The notes below the pieces were generated by a model that did not search any database, was not told the DNA's origin, and worked only from the letters and a program-made list of their open reading frames with translations. Positions 8,825 to 18,475 of a DNA stretch of 64,000 bases are shown here, piece by piece. Every line of letters starts with the position of its first letter. The first letter of the stretch is position 1. The translations under genes and the position numbers were made by a program. Source of the DNA: Litchfieldella xinjiangensis (lineage in GTDB: Bacteria > Pseudomonadota > Gammaproteobacteria > Pseudomonadales > Halomonadaceae); the NCBI RefSeq assembly GCF_000759345.1, contig NZ_JPZL01000002.1, positions 868,001-932,000 on the forward strand, in the 5' to 3' direction.

Positions 8825-9766
8825 TTAACGCTCTGGCATGAGTGACGGCTCGCCAGACGCGTCATGATGACGGCGTTGCGGGCCGAACAGGCAGGCCAGG
8901 AGCAGGATGAGACCGGCAACGCTGGCGATCATGCCCGCCGCGCTGAGCGAGGCTTCGAAACCCAGCCAACCAGGCCCGTATCCCGAAAGTACATAGCCGA
9001 GAATCGCCGACAGCAGGGCGAATACCTGACTCCAGATCAGCTGTGCCGATAGGCGATTGGTCATCAAGCGTGCCGCCGCGGCCGGACAGATGAACATGGC
9101 GATGACGATGATCGACCCAACCGCCTCGAAGGCGGCAATGGCCGTGATGGCCACCATGGCCACCAGCAGCAGGTCGACGAGGGTCGGGTGGGCCCGAACG
9201 CTGGCCGCGAATTCCGGATCGAAGCTGCCGACCACCAGGGGCCGCCAGGCCACGGTCACGAACCCCGCTACCAATAGGCCCACCCAGGCCACGCGGGGCA
9301 ATTGTGGGGGAAGGTCGGCAAGCGCCTGGCGATCCAGCAACGCGCCCCAGTCATGACCCTCGAACCAGATCAGGCTCTCCAGGCTGCCATACAGTGCATG
9401 CTCGACGTCGAGATGGACCCCGCTGGCGCCGTGCCATTCGAGCATCAACACCCCGAGGGCGAAGATGGCGGTAAAGGCCACCCCCATGGCGGCGCTCGAT
9501 TCCACCCGCCCCAGATGCTTGATCAACGCAATCATCGCGACCGTGATCAGGGCCGCGACACCGGCGCCGACCATCATTGCCGTGGCGGCCAGCGTGCCGG
9601 TAATCAAAAAGCTTGCGACGATACCGGGCAGGGCCACGTGGCTGATGGCATCACCTATGAGGCTCTGACGTCTCAACACCAGGAAGTTGCCTAATAGCGC
9701 GCAGGTGCTGGCAATGATCGAGGCGATGAGCATCGGTACCAGGCTCAACATCAAGAAGTCGCTCAT
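8825..9766 (-). CDS. Metal ABC transporter permease (Mn/Zn type), second permease
   Basis: A 313-residue integral membrane permease of the ABC-3 family that moves Mn2+, Zn2+ or Fe2+ across the inner membrane. It shows about eight hydrophobic segments and the family motif LRRQSLIGDAISHVALPG near the N-terminus. Its ATG overlaps the stop of the preceding permease gene (ATGA at 9763-9766), so it is the last gene of a four-gene operon. No metal-specificity feature is evident in this subunit. Confidence 0.9.
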   Translation of the reverse strand: MSDFLMLSLVPMLIASIIASTCALLGNFLVLRRQSLIGDAISHVALPGIVASFLITGTLAATAMMVGAGVAALITVAMIALIKHLGRVESSAAMGVAFTAIFALGVLMLEWHGASGVHLDVEHALYGSLESLIWFEGHDWGALLDRQALADLPPQLPRVAWVGLLVAGFVTVAWRPLVVGSFDPEFAASVRAHPTLVDLLLVAMVAITAIAAFEAVGSIIVIAMFICPAAAARLMTNRLSAQLIWSQVFALLSAILGYVLSGYGPGWLGFEASLSAAGMIASVAGLILLLACLFGPQRRHHDASGEPSLMPER

Positions 9767-10974
9767 GACGCTCCCCCCTGCGGCGGGTAGCGACGCATTT
9801 CCAGCGCCATGATCGTATCGGGCGGCAAGCATTGACCGATGGGTTCAAGGCCGACGTAGCCGGCATAGGCCGCCTCGTCGGGATAAAGCGTTCGATACAG
9901 GGACCACAGCTGCTCCTCGTGTTCGGCGTCACGTGCCGCAGCCAGCCCTGACGGCGTGGGAACATGATCGCGGCGAATATACCCATGCCGTTTCAGGATG
10001 CGCAGGGTCAGGCCGTCATAAATGGCTTCGTGACGTGCCAGGCTGAGCAACCCCTGGCGCAGATGCACCTGCGTCTTGAAGCGCTGATGGGCGGCCAGTT
10101 TGGCGACGATGCCTCGCCGTGGCGAGAGCAATAGCGAGAGCGCAAACAGCATGAATGCGCTGAGCACGATCAATGGGCCGGTGGGCAGGCCGGAACGGAT
10201 GCTCGACAGCGTGACGCCCAGGTAGCCGGCCAGGGCACCACACACGGAGGCGATGGCGACCATATGCAAGGGGCGGTTGGTCCAGAAGCGACCGGTCACG
10301 GGGGGTATGATGGTCAGCGCGACGATCAGGATCAAACCGGTGACCTTTAGCCCAATGACCGTGACCGCCAGCAGCAGCAGGAGCATCAGCATATCGATGC
10401 GTCGTGTGCGAATGCCGGTGGTATAGGCGTATTCGGCATCGAAGCAAACCAGCAGGAACTCGCGCCGGAACATGAAACAAGCCAATAGCAGCAGCAGGGC
10501 GCAAAGCGCGATGAGCTGTGCCTCGGCCGCCAGCATCCCGGCTGTTGAACCGACCAGGTAGTCGGTCAGGCCCGCCTGACCGCCGATGTTCATCGTCTGT
10601 ATCGCGGTGATCAGCACCACGCCCAGGCCGAACAGGGTGGAGAGTACCGCCCCGATGGCGGCATCCTCGCCAAGACGGGTGCGCGAACTGATGGCTTGTA
10701 CGCACCATAGGCCGAACGTGGCGCTCAGGGCGGCGCCGATCATGAGTCCTGGCAGCCAACGTCCGTCGCCCGTCAGTGTCGCGGTGAGGATGAACGCCAG
10801 GGCCAGGCCGGGCAGGGTGGCATGGCTGATGGCATCACTGACCAACGAGCGTTTGCGCAACAGGATGAAGCTGCCGATCATTCCGGCACTGGCCCCCAGG
10901 GCCATGGCGCCCAGCGTAACCAGGCTGGTGTTGTAACCCGCCGAGAAGAGCAGGGCACTTATCCAGACATCCAT
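9763..10974 (-). CDS. Metal ABC transporter permease with C-terminal DtxR-like extension
   Basis: A 403-residue protein. Residues 1-~284 form an ABC-3 metal permease (LLRKRSLVSDAISHATLPGL near residue 39, about eight membrane helices). Residues ~285-403 are an extra soluble domain: TLRILKRHGYI and PTPSGLAAARDAEHEEQLWSLY (323-360) resemble the wing and helix region of DtxR/MntR repressors. The metal-ligand pattern expected downstream in DtxR is not conserved (GLEPIGQCLPP). Typical permeases of this family are about 280-300 residues. Chlamydia YtgCR is a known permease-repressor fusion. Here it is operonic with the ATPase and a second permease. Confidence 0.85.
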   Translation of the reverse strand: MDVWISALLFSAGYNTSLVTLGAMALGASAGMIGSFILLRKRSLVSDAISHATLPGLALAFILTATLTGDGRWLPGLMIGAALSATFGLWCVQAISSRTRLGEDAAIGAVLSTLFGLGVVLITAIQTMNIGGQAGLTDYLVGSTAGMLAAEAQLIALCALLLLLACFMFRREFLLVCFDAEYAYTTGIRTRRIDMLMLLLLLAVTVIGLKVTGLILIVALTIIPPVTGRFWTNRPLHMVAIASVCGALAGYLGVTLSSIRSGLPTGPLIVLSAFMLFALSLLLSPRRGIVAKLAAHQRFKTQVHLRQGLLSLARHEAIYDGLTLRILKRHGYIRRDHVPTPSGLAAARDAEHEEQLWSLYRTLYPDEAAYAGYVGLEPIGQCLPPDTIMALEMRRYPPQGGAS

Positions 10975-10976
10975 GC

Positions 10977-11774
10977 TCAGGCCCCTGGCGTAGAATTGAC
11001 GCTGACGATGCGCTCGAGTTGTAACGCACCGAGCCGCCCGCCATAGGCCTGCTGAAGCGCCGACTCGGTAAAGGCTTCATCGACCGGGCCGGCCGCTACG
11101 CGGCGTACGTTGACCAAAAGCACGTGATCGAAGTAGTCGCGTACCGTGGTCAGGTCATGATGGACGCAAAGTAGCGTCTTGCCCTGCTGTCGCAGCGACT
11201 TGAGCACTTCGACGATAGCCTTCTCGGTAGCGGCATCGACGCCGGCGAAGGGTTCGTCGAGGATGGTGAGGTCAGCCTGCTGGGCCAGGGCCCGCGCCAG
11301 GAAAACACGTTGTTGCTGACCTCCAGAGAGTTGTCCGATTTGGCGGTCGGCGAAACTTTCCATACCCACACGTGCCAGGCATGCCAGGGCGGTGTCGCGG
11401 TGTTTCCTGCGAGTGAACTGCCACCAGCGCAGTTGCCGAAACAGGCCCATGGTCACGACATCGAGTACGGTAGCGGGGAAATCCCAGTCGACACTGTTGC
11501 GCTGGGGAACGTAGGCGATACGTTGGCTCTGCTGGGCATAGGGCTTGCCATAGACCAGCACCTCACCGGAGAGACGCCTCACGATACCCAGCGCGGCCTT
11601 GAGCAGGGTCGACTTTCCCGCACCATTGGGACCGACAATGGCGGTGAGACTCCCCGGTGGCGTGACGAAATCCACGGAATACACCACGGGGTTTTGCCCG
11701 TAGCTCACGGTCAGCCCCTGGATGGCCAGGGGGCTTTCGAGTATCGCCGGGTCGTGGATGGCTGGCGGCTTCAT
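10977..11774 (-). CDS. Metal ABC transporter ATP-binding protein
   Basis: A 265-residue ABC ATPase that powers the metal importer. Walker A is GPNGAGKST (~residues 48-56), the signature is LSGGQQQR and Walker B is LTILDEPFAGVD, with the switch histidine in LLCVHHDL. The sequence belongs to the MntB/TroB/ZnuC group. Its start overlaps the stop of the binding-protein gene by four bases, and its stop lies two bases before the first permease gene. Confidence 0.93.
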   Translation of the reverse strand: MKPPAIHDPAILESPLAIQGLTVSYGQNPVVYSVDFVTPPGSLTAIVGPNGAGKSTLLKAALGIVRRLSGEVLVYGKPYAQQSQRIAYVPQRNSVDWDFPATVLDVVTMGLFRQLRWWQFTRRKHRDTALACLARVGMESFADRQIGQLSGGQQQRVFLARALAQQADLTILDEPFAGVDAATEKAIVEVLKSLRQQGKTLLCVHHDLTTVRDYFDHVLLVNVRRVAAGPVDEAFTESALQQAYGGRLGALQLERIVSVNSTPGA

Positions 11775-12757
11775 GGGCGGGACCCCGTTTCGAGGGGCTG
11801 TGTCCCGCCGGCCAGTTTCCCTTGCATGCCGCCCAACGGTGCCTCGCCGCCCAGGGCGCGTGCCAACAAGGTCACGTTATGATCGATCATGCCAATGTAG
11901 GTTCCTTCATAGCTTCCCGGCGGCCCCATGGCATCGGAAAAGAGTTCGCCTCCGACCTCGACGGGCCATCCCCGCGCCGCCGCTCCTTCGATCAGGGCGC
12001 GAATATTGCGCTCGGATACCGAGGATTCGATAAAGATCGCGCCGATCTGGCGCTCGACCAGTAGCGACACCAGCGCTTCCATGCGAGCCAGACCCGCCTC
12101 GCTTTCAGTCGAGTATCCCTGGATACCTTCCACTTCATAAGCGTAGGCCTCTCCCAGATATCCGAAAGCATCGTGGGCGGTCACCAGGACGCGAGAGCGT
12201 GGCGGAACGCTGGACAGTACGTGCCGAGCATAGGTGTCAAGAGCATCGAGGCGTGCCAGCAGGTCGTCCGCATTGGCGACGAAGCGATCGCGTGCCGCAG
12301 GCCTCAGCGTCACCAGGGCGTCGCGTATCGCAATCACGACATGCCGCCACCGGCCGGGGTCCATCCAGACATGCGGATCCCAGCGATCCGGGTACTCCGC
12401 GTCGGCTAGCCGCTGCGATTCGGGGACGGCTTCGGCGACGGCGAAGACAGGACGCCGCTTGGCCAGCCGAGCCAGGAACTCTTCCAGTTGAGCTTCGAGG
12501 AACAGGCCGTGCCAGAATACCGCATCGGCCTGGACCATGGCCGAAATATCGCTACGTGTCTGGCGGTACAAATGCGGATCGACGCCGGTCCCCATGAGGC
12601 CCCGAACCTCGATCTCGTTACCCCCGACCTGGCGCAACGTATCGGCAATCATGCCCGTCGTGGCCACGAGTCGTAAGGGGTCGGCTGCCTGGGCCTGGCC
12701 TCCAAGCGCCATCAGCCAGGTCAGCAGGGTAACTAGGGCCGTCATCCTGAACGGCAT
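11771..12757 (-). CDS. Metal ABC transporter substrate-binding protein (Mn/Zn type)
   Basis: A 328-residue periplasmic binding protein of the cluster A-I (ZinT-unrelated, PsaA/TroA-like) family. A Sec signal peptide occupies about residues 1-24 (..ALGGQAQA|ADPLR). Probable metal ligands are the histidines in VDPHLY and WDPHVWMDP, the glutamate in EGIQGYSTESEAG and the aspartate in FSDAMG; this His-His-Glu-Asp set favours Mn2+ or Zn2+, with Mn slightly preferred, and no His-rich Zn loop is visible. ATG 12757 is preceded by GAGGAACG. First gene of the operon. Confidence 0.88.
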   Translation of the reverse strand: MPFRMTALVTLLTWLMALGGQAQAADPLRLVATTGMIADTLRQVGGNEIEVRGLMGTGVDPHLYRQTRSDISAMVQADAVFWHGLFLEAQLEEFLARLAKRRPVFAVAEAVPESQRLADAEYPDRWDPHVWMDPGRWRHVVIAIRDALVTLRPAARDRFVANADDLLARLDALDTYARHVLSSVPPRSRVLVTAHDAFGYLGEAYAYEVEGIQGYSTESEAGLARMEALVSLLVERQIGAIFIESSVSERNIRALIEGAAARGWPVEVGGELFSDAMGPPGSYEGTYIGMIDHNVTLLARALGGEAPLGGMQGKLAGGTQPLETGSRP

Positions 12758-12924
12758 GAGCGTTCCTCGTGGAGAGTGGTGTCGATACGCTACACTCAGA
12801 TGGCCCGGATGGTTCATTGATTACGCCTTGATGTGCGATAGGGTTTTAACATTTTCACGGAAAGCGTGATTGCGGTTCAATAAACCCTAACTCAAACGGC
12901 ACGAAGCTGCAGACGGAGGTGCAG

Positions 12925-13362
12925 GTGTCCTCTCAACCGCCGATTCACTCTCTGATGCGTCCCGTACGCAACAGCCTCTATATCGGTCTGGCCGGCACCA
13001 GCTTCGGGCTCGGCGTCATTGGGGTATTCGTGCCCTTGATGCCCACCACGTGCTTCATGCTCCTGGCCGTCTGGTCGGCCTCGCGGGGTTCGCCACGTTT
13101 CGCCAGGTGGATTCGTCACCATCCTCGCTTCGGCCCCGCCATCCTCGCCTGGGAGCGCGAGCGCGCCATCCCCAGGCATGCCAAGTTGATTGCCGTTGCC
13201 ATGCTGGCCCTATCCTGCCTGGTCCTGGCCCTCACGGTCACTTTGATGCTGGTGAAACTGCTCTTGATCGTTTTACTCATGCTCCTGGGTCTCTGGATCG
13301 TTACGCGGCCCGAGCCAAAGGCAGACATGAGCCCGTCTTCCCAGCGGCTTTCACGGTACTGA
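12925..13362 (+). CDS. YbaN/DUF454 family inner-membrane protein
   Basis: A 145-residue membrane protein of the DUF454 (YbaN) family. The signature is LGVIGVFVPLMPTTCFMLLAVWSASRGSPRF near the N-terminus (given here only as a family marker), then HPRFGPAILAWERERAIP and two C-terminal hydrophobic helices. The function is unknown. GTG 12925 is favoured because GGAGG lies five bases upstream; GTG 12919 overlaps that site. It is divergent from the metal-binding-protein gene. Confidence 0.8.
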   Translation: MSSQPPIHSLMRPVRNSLYIGLAGTSFGLGVIGVFVPLMPTTCFMLLAVWSASRGSPRFARWIRHHPRFGPAILAWERERAIPRHAKLIAVAMLALSCLVLALTVTLMLVKLLLIVLLMLLGLWIVTRPEPKADMSPSSQRLSRY

Positions 13363-13495
13363 ACACGGCGGATTTTCGGCCAGCTGCGCTATACATTCGG
13401 ACCTTCGATTTGCGGGGATTACCCCGGGTGCTTTGAGAATCGTTCCTCATGCGCCTTACAATGGATGGCGATTACCGAACAGGAGCGTTCATCCG

Positions 13496-16135
13496 ATGTC
13501 TGCACCGCAGCCGATCCATCTTCACGATTACCAGCCCCCGGCCTATCGGGTCACGCACACGGAACTCAAGTTCGACCTCGCCCCCTCTGCCACTCGGGTC
13601 ACGGCGCGACTGCACATCGAGCGTCATCCCGATCGTGCCGAGGGAAGCCTGCCCTTGGTATTGAACGGCGAACAGTTGACGCTGCTGCGTGTCGCGATCG
13701 ACGGTCAGGAGTTGGGCGACGGTGAGTATGTCGTGGATGAAGCGACCCTGACGGTGCCTGAGGTTCCTGAGCGGTTTCTGTTGGATACCGAGGTCGAGAT
13801 CGACCCCGCCTCCAACACCGCACTGGAAGGGTTATACCTTTCCAATGGAATGTATTGCACCCAGTGTGAGCCCGAGGGGTTCCGCCGCATTACCTATTAT
13901 CCCGACCGACCCGATGTGATGGCGACCTTCTCCACGACGGTGATCGGTGAGGCCGGTACCTCGCCAGTGCTGCTTTCAAATGGCAATCCGGTGGAACGCG
14001 GCGAGCTGCCGAATGGCAAGCATTTCGTGACCTGGGAAGATCCCCACCCCAAGCCGAGCTATCTGTTTGCGTTGGTGGCCGGTGACCTCCAGAAAGTCGA
14101 AGAGCGTTACACGACCCAGAGCGGACGTGACGTCACGCTTCAGATCTGGGTCGAGGAGGAGAACCTAGACAAGACCGAGCATGCGATGGCCTCGCTCAAG
14201 CGTGCCATGGCGTGGGACGAGCAGACCTATGGCCGCGAGTATGACCTGGATCTGTTCATGATCGTGGCGGTCAATGATTTCAACATGGGGGCGATGGAAA
14301 ACAAGGGCCTCAACATATTCAACTCGGCTGCCGTGCTGACCCATCCCCAGACCGCGACCGATGCGGCGTTCCAGCGGGTCGAAGGCATCGTCGCCCACGA
14401 GTATTTCCATAACTGGTCGGGCAACCGCGTGACGTGCCGCGACTGGTTCCAGCTGTCGCTCAAGGAGGGCTTCACCGTCCTGCGCGACCAGACCTTTTCG
14501 GCCGATACCAACTCGGCACCGGTCAAGCGCATCGAGGACGTCTCGTTCTTCCGTACCGCGCAATTCGCCGAGGATGCCGGCCCTACCGCCCACCCCGTTC
14601 GCCCCGATCACTACATCGAGATCAGCAATTTCTATACCTTGACGATCTACGAGAAGGGCGCGGAGGTGGTTCGCATGTTGCGGAACCTGCTGGGTTGGGA
14701 AACCTTCCGCAAGGGGTCCGATCTCTATTTCGAGCGGTTCGATGGTCAGGCGGTGACGATCGAGGATTTCGTCGACTGCATGCGTGAGGTGTCGGGGCTG
14801 GATCTCGATCAGTTCATGCGCTGGTATTCCCAAGCCGGTACGCCGGAGATCGATGCCTATGGCGAGTACGACTATGCCAAGGCCGAGTATCATCTCACGC
14901 TGCGCCAGCGCACCCCGGCCACGCCCGGTCAGCCGGAGAAGCAGCCGTTGCATATCCCGGTTCGGATGGGGCTGGTCGGCACCAAGTCGGGCACGGACCT
15001 GGCTATGACACTGGATGGCGAGCCGCTTGGTAGCGATGCCGTGATTCATTTGCGTGAAGAAGAGCAGCATTTCGTCTTCACCGATATCGCCGAAGCGCCG
15101 GTGCCTTCGCTGTTGCGCGGCTTTTCCGCACCGGTCAAGCTGCGCTTCCCTTATAGCCGTGAAGATCTCGCTTACCTGTTGCAGCACGACAGCGATGGCT
15201 TCAACCGCTGGGACGCCGGCCAGCGCCTGGCCATGCTCGCCCTGGACGACCTGATCGCTGCGCACCGTAACGGGGTCGAGAAGGTGATGGACGTCAGGGT
15301 GACCGAGGCCTTCCGGACCCTGCTGACCAGTGAAATCGCCGACAAGGCAGTCCTCGCCGAGATGCTGACGCTGCCTTCGGAAGCCTATATCGCCGAGCAG
15401 CAGCCCACGGTCGACGTGGACGCCATCCATGCCGCACGCACCTTCGTCAAGCAGTCCCTGGCATTGGCGCTGCGCGATGAGTTTCTTGCCACGTATCGGG
15501 CCAACCAGACCGACGCGCCCTATGCGCCGGAGCCCGAGCAGATTGCCCAGCGTAGCCTCAAGAACGTGGCGCTCTCCTACCTGATGAGCATCGAGGACGA
15601 GGAGGCCGTGACCTTGGCCCAGGAGCAGTACGAGGCAGGTCATAACATGACCGATGTGCGCGCCGCCCTGACGCTATTGACGCATAGCTCGCGTGACGAC
15701 CTGGCCAATCCGGCGCTGCGTACCTTTGCCGAAAAGTGGGCACACGATCCGCTGGTCATGGACCAGTGGTTCACCATACAGGTCACGCGGCCACAGGAGG
15801 ATGTGCTGGACCGCCTCAAGTTCCTGATGGATCATCCCGCCTTCTCGCTCAAGAATCCCAACAAGGTGCGTGCGCTGATCGGTGCTTTCGCGGGCCAGAA
15901 CCGCGCCAATTTCCACCGGCCGGATGGGGAGGGCTACAGGCTCCTGGCGGATGTGGTGATCGAACTCAATCGCCTGAATCCTGAAATTGCCGCACGCATC
16001 ATCACGCCGCTGACGCGCTGGAAGCGCTTCGACGAGTCGCGCCAGACTCTGATGAAAGCGGAGCTGGAGCGGATACGGGCCGAAGCATTGTCGCCCAACG
16101 TCTATGAGGTGGTCGAGAAAGCCTTGGCTGAATAG
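13496..16135 (+). CDS. pepN: Aminopeptidase N (M1 family)
   Basis: An 879-residue zinc aminopeptidase that removes N-terminal residues from peptides in the cytosol. Present are the substrate-anchoring motif GAMENKGLN and the zinc motif HEYFH at residues ~301-305, followed by NWSGNRVTCRDWFQLSLKEG (second-site glutamate). Length and end (PNVYEVVEKALA) match bacterial PepN. ATG 13496 has AGGAG upstream. It stands alone, with a stem-loop after it. Confidence 0.95.
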   Translation: MSAPQPIHLHDYQPPAYRVTHTELKFDLAPSATRVTARLHIERHPDRAEGSLPLVLNGEQLTLLRVAIDGQELGDGEYVVDEATLTVPEVPERFLLDTEVEIDPASNTALEGLYLSNGMYCTQCEPEGFRRITYYPDRPDVMATFSTTVIGEAGTSPVLLSNGNPVERGELPNGKHFVTWEDPHPKPSYLFALVAGDLQKVEERYTTQSGRDVTLQIWVEEENLDKTEHAMASLKRAMAWDEQTYGREYDLDLFMIVAVNDFNMGAMENKGLNIFNSAAVLTHPQTATDAAFQRVEGIVAHEYFHNWSGNRVTCRDWFQLSLKEGFTVLRDQTFSADTNSAPVKRIEDVSFFRTAQFAEDAGPTAHPVRPDHYIEISNFYTLTIYEKGAEVVRMLRNLLGWETFRKGSDLYFERFDGQAVTIEDFVDCMREVSGLDLDQFMRWYSQAGTPEIDAYGEYDYAKAEYHLTLRQRTPATPGQPEKQPLHIPVRMGLVGTKSGTDLAMTLDGEPLGSDAVIHLREEEQHFVFTDIAEAPVPSLLRGFSAPVKLRFPYSREDLAYLLQHDSDGFNRWDAGQRLAMLALDDLIAAHRNGVEKVMDVRVTEAFRTLLTSEIADKAVLAEMLTLPSEAYIAEQQPTVDVDAIHAARTFVKQSLALALRDEFLATYRANQTDAPYAPEPEQIAQRSLKNVALSYLMSIEDEEAVTLAQEQYEAGHNMTDVRAALTLLTHSSRDDLANPALRTFAEKWAHDPLVMDQWFTIQVTRPQEDVLDRLKFLMDHPAFSLKNPNKVRALIGAFAGQNRANFHRPDGEGYRLLADVVIELNRLNPEIAARIITPLTRWKRFDESRQTLMKAELERIRAEALSPNVYEVVEKALAE

Positions 16136-16150
16136 ATGACCAAGGTGGCC

Positions 16151-16175
16151 AAGCAGGCCGGGTGCCGGCCTGCTT
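16151..16175 (+). terminator. Stem-loop after pepN
   Basis: Perfect 11-bp inverted repeat AAGCAGGCCGG / CCGGCCTGCTT with a GTG triloop, 15 bases after the pepN stop codon, followed by CTTGT. The T-tract is poor, so it is a probable rather than certain terminator. Confidence 0.6.
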
Positions 16176-16259
16176 CTTGTCGACGCGAATTGACGCGGTT
16201 CGTGTCGATTCATGCTGAAATACAGGACGCCAGATGATGCCACAGGGAGGCAGACACCG

Positions 16260-16952
16260 TTGATTTCCGATTATGCAACGATACTCATGTATCTGGGAGC
16301 CGCGTGGTTAGCGGGCAGCCTTATCGGGCTCGAGCGCAGCTTTCATGGACGACCGGCGGGATTTCGTACCCACGCATTGGTCTGCCTGGCCTCGGCGCTC
16401 CTCATGATGGTCTCGACGCACCAGGGGCAATGGTTCGGTGCCAACATGCCGACATCCGCGGTGAATACCGACCCGACACGCATGGCCCAGGGCATCATGA
16501 CCGGTATCGGTTTCCTGGGGGCGGGGGTCATCTTCAAGGAAGGATTGACGGTACGTGGCCTGACGACGGCGGCATCGATCTGGGTCACGGCGGCGGTGGG
16601 CATCCTGTATGGCATCGGTTTCCTGTTCCCGGCCGTGGTGGTCACGATCATCACTCTGGTGACCCTGTCGCTGTTTCGTTGGGTGGAGGCCAGAATGCCC
16701 ATGCAGCATTTTGCCGACACGATGTTGGCATTCCCCATCGATGGTGTGCTGACCGAGTCCGAAGTCCGTGGCTTGATTAAGGAGCAGGGGTTTCGTGTCA
16801 AGTCGCTCAGTTATCGGTTGGTGCAGCGCGGGACGGTCTACGAATACCATATGACGTTGCAAACACTGGATCGCAGGAACATGAGTCTACTGGCCGATCG
16901 GCTCAGGAATGAACAGTCGGTACAGGAGTTTCGGCTTTCCTTGGCCGAGTAG
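16260..16952 (+). CDS. MgtC/SapB family membrane protein
   Basis: About 230 residues. The N-terminal ~150 residues are the MgtC membrane domain with four to five helices and the family marks GLERSFHGRPAGFRTH, MTGIGFLGAGVIFKEG and GLTTAASIWVTAAVG. The C-terminal ~75 residues are a soluble ACT-like domain. MgtC proteins are linked to growth at low Mg2+ and to acid or virulence phenotypes. TTG 16260 is chosen because GGGAGG lies nine bases upstream; ATG 16212 has no such site. A strong terminator follows. Confidence 0.85.
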   Translation: MISDYATILMYLGAAWLAGSLIGLERSFHGRPAGFRTHALVCLASALLMMVSTHQGQWFGANMPTSAVNTDPTRMAQGIMTGIGFLGAGVIFKEGLTVRGLTTAASIWVTAAVGILYGIGFLFPAVVVTIITLVTLSLFRWVEARMPMQHFADTMLAFPIDGVLTESEVRGLIKEQGFRVKSLSYRLVQRGTVYEYHMTLQTLDRRNMSLLADRLRNEQSVQEFRLSLAE

Positions 16953-16980
16953 CGTTCATGCAGCGGTACGCCGACAAATC

Positions 16981-17011
16981 CACCCGAAGCGAACTCTTCG
17001 GGTGTTTTTTT
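16981..17011 (+). terminator. Rho-independent terminator after the MgtC-like gene
   Basis: 9-bp perfect stem CACCCGAAG / CTTCGGGTG, loop CGAACT, then seven T's. Confidence 0.9.
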
Positions 17012-17158
17012 GTGGCGTTAGTTCGATCTAGGTTTGGCGAGGTAAAGATATGTCTCCGCTATAGCGTCTCCTTCATGCCGTGTCTATCTTGAGGGCACAG
17101 GGAAGATAGACGGGAGTTCTTTTGTTGAGTACTCCCTATTCGTCATGGAGATTGCTGA

Positions 17159-18448
17159 ATGAAGCGAGACATTTTTGTTGTGGCGCTTGAAGACCAACAG
17201 CGCGAGGAGCTCGAGACTCTGCGGCATTCGCGGGATTACCATGTCCATAACCTTCTGGATATCGAGTCCGCAGTCGAACCCGAGAGCTTTTCCTTCGACG
17301 CGTTGCTCGACAAGGCTCGCCAACAGCTGGATGACTTTGGCGGCAGTGTCGATGCCATCGTGGCGCAATGGGACTTCCCCACAAGTGTGCTGGTGCCCAT
17401 CCTGTGCAAGGAGCGGAATATCCCTTCGTCTTCTGTCGAGAGCGTGCTCAAGTGCGAACATAAGTACTGGAGCCGTCTCGAACAGCAGAAGGTAATTCCC
17501 GAATGTGTGCCGGAATTCTGTAGTGTCGATCCGTTTGTCGACGATCCACTACAGCAGGTCACGCTCAAGTATCCCTTCTGGTTGAAGCCGGTCAAGGCCT
17601 TCTCTTCCCAGCTCGGTTTCAAGATCGAGAGCGATGAGCAGTTTCGTGAGGCCATCGAGGAAATTCGAGCTGGCATCCGCCACTTCGGTGACCCGTTCAA
17701 CGAAGCCCTGCGACATGCTGAGCTGCCTCCCGAAATCCAGGAAATGGACGGCAACAGTTGCATTGCCGAGCAGATCATCTCAGGGCAACAGGGGGCTCCC
17801 GAGGGCACGGTGTATCGTGGCGAGTTCAATGTCCACGGCATCGTAACTCAGCCCAGGTCGACGGCGGATCTGCCGTTCGATCGGATCGAATACCCCAGCG
17901 ACTTGCCGGAACACGTCCACCACCGGATGATTCAGGCCACCAAGACATTTCTCGAACATATCGGGTATGACAATGGCTGTTTCAATGCGGAATTCATGTG
18001 GGATGAGGAAAGCGACAAGCTTTGGCTGATCGAATTCAATACTCGCATTTCCCAGTCGCACAGCGAGATGTTCATCATGGTGGATGGCATGTCCAACCAT
18101 GAGGTGGCCATCGATATCGCGTTGGGCGAGCGTCCCTCCTTGCCCAATCGCCAGGGCCCTTATTCGGTCGCGGCCAAGTGCGTGATCCCCTACGAGCATC
18201 AAGATGGGGTCGTGCGTCGTGTCCCCAGCGATGAGGAGCTCAAGGCATTGAGCGACCGCTATCCGGGTACCCGGGTGCGCCTTGACGTCGAGCCGGGGAT
18301 CCGCCTCAGTGAATTGCCCAACCAGGACAGCTTCGCTTACCACCTCGGCACTATCTTTATCGCTGGCGACGATCACGAGCAGGTTGCGCAGCGCTACAAG
18401 GAGTGTCTTGACGCCCTCAATTTCGATATCGAGCCCGTCACGGAGTGA
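17159..18448 (+). CDS. ATP-grasp domain protein, predicted carboxylate-amine ligase
   Basis: A 429-residue ATP-grasp enzyme. The N-terminal ~110 residues are a pre-ATP-grasp domain (VDAIVAQWDFPTS). YPFWLKPVKAFSSQLGFKI is the nucleotide-binding strand, FNAEFMW and LIEFNTRIS the metal-binding end. ATP-grasp ligases activate a carboxylate as an acyl phosphate and couple it to an amine or thiol. A CocE/S15-type hydrolase follows 27 bases later, so the product may be a peptide-like amide. The gene has its own terminator-bounded unit and no recognisable named homologue. Confidence 0.8.
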   Translation: MKRDIFVVALEDQQREELETLRHSRDYHVHNLLDIESAVEPESFSFDALLDKARQQLDDFGGSVDAIVAQWDFPTSVLVPILCKERNIPSSSVESVLKCEHKYWSRLEQQKVIPECVPEFCSVDPFVDDPLQQVTLKYPFWLKPVKAFSSQLGFKIESDEQFREAIEEIRAGIRHFGDPFNEALRHAELPPEIQEMDGNSCIAEQIISGQQGAPEGTVYRGEFNVHGIVTQPRSTADLPFDRIEYPSDLPEHVHHRMIQATKTFLEHIGYDNGCFNAEFMWDEESDKLWLIEFNTRISQSHSEMFIMVDGMSNHEVAIDIALGERPSLPNRQGPYSVAAKCVIPYEHQDGVVRRVPSDEELKALSDRYPGTRVRLDVEPGIRLSELPNQDSFAYHLGTIFIAGDDHEQVAQRYKECLDALNFDIEPVTE

Positions 18449-18475
18449 TGGGCATCCGATCTGTAAGGAGGAATC

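Noticed and set aside
14165-15643. 492-codon minus-strand open frame within pepN
   Set aside because: Antisense of a clear full-length aminopeptidase; sequence resembles no family.
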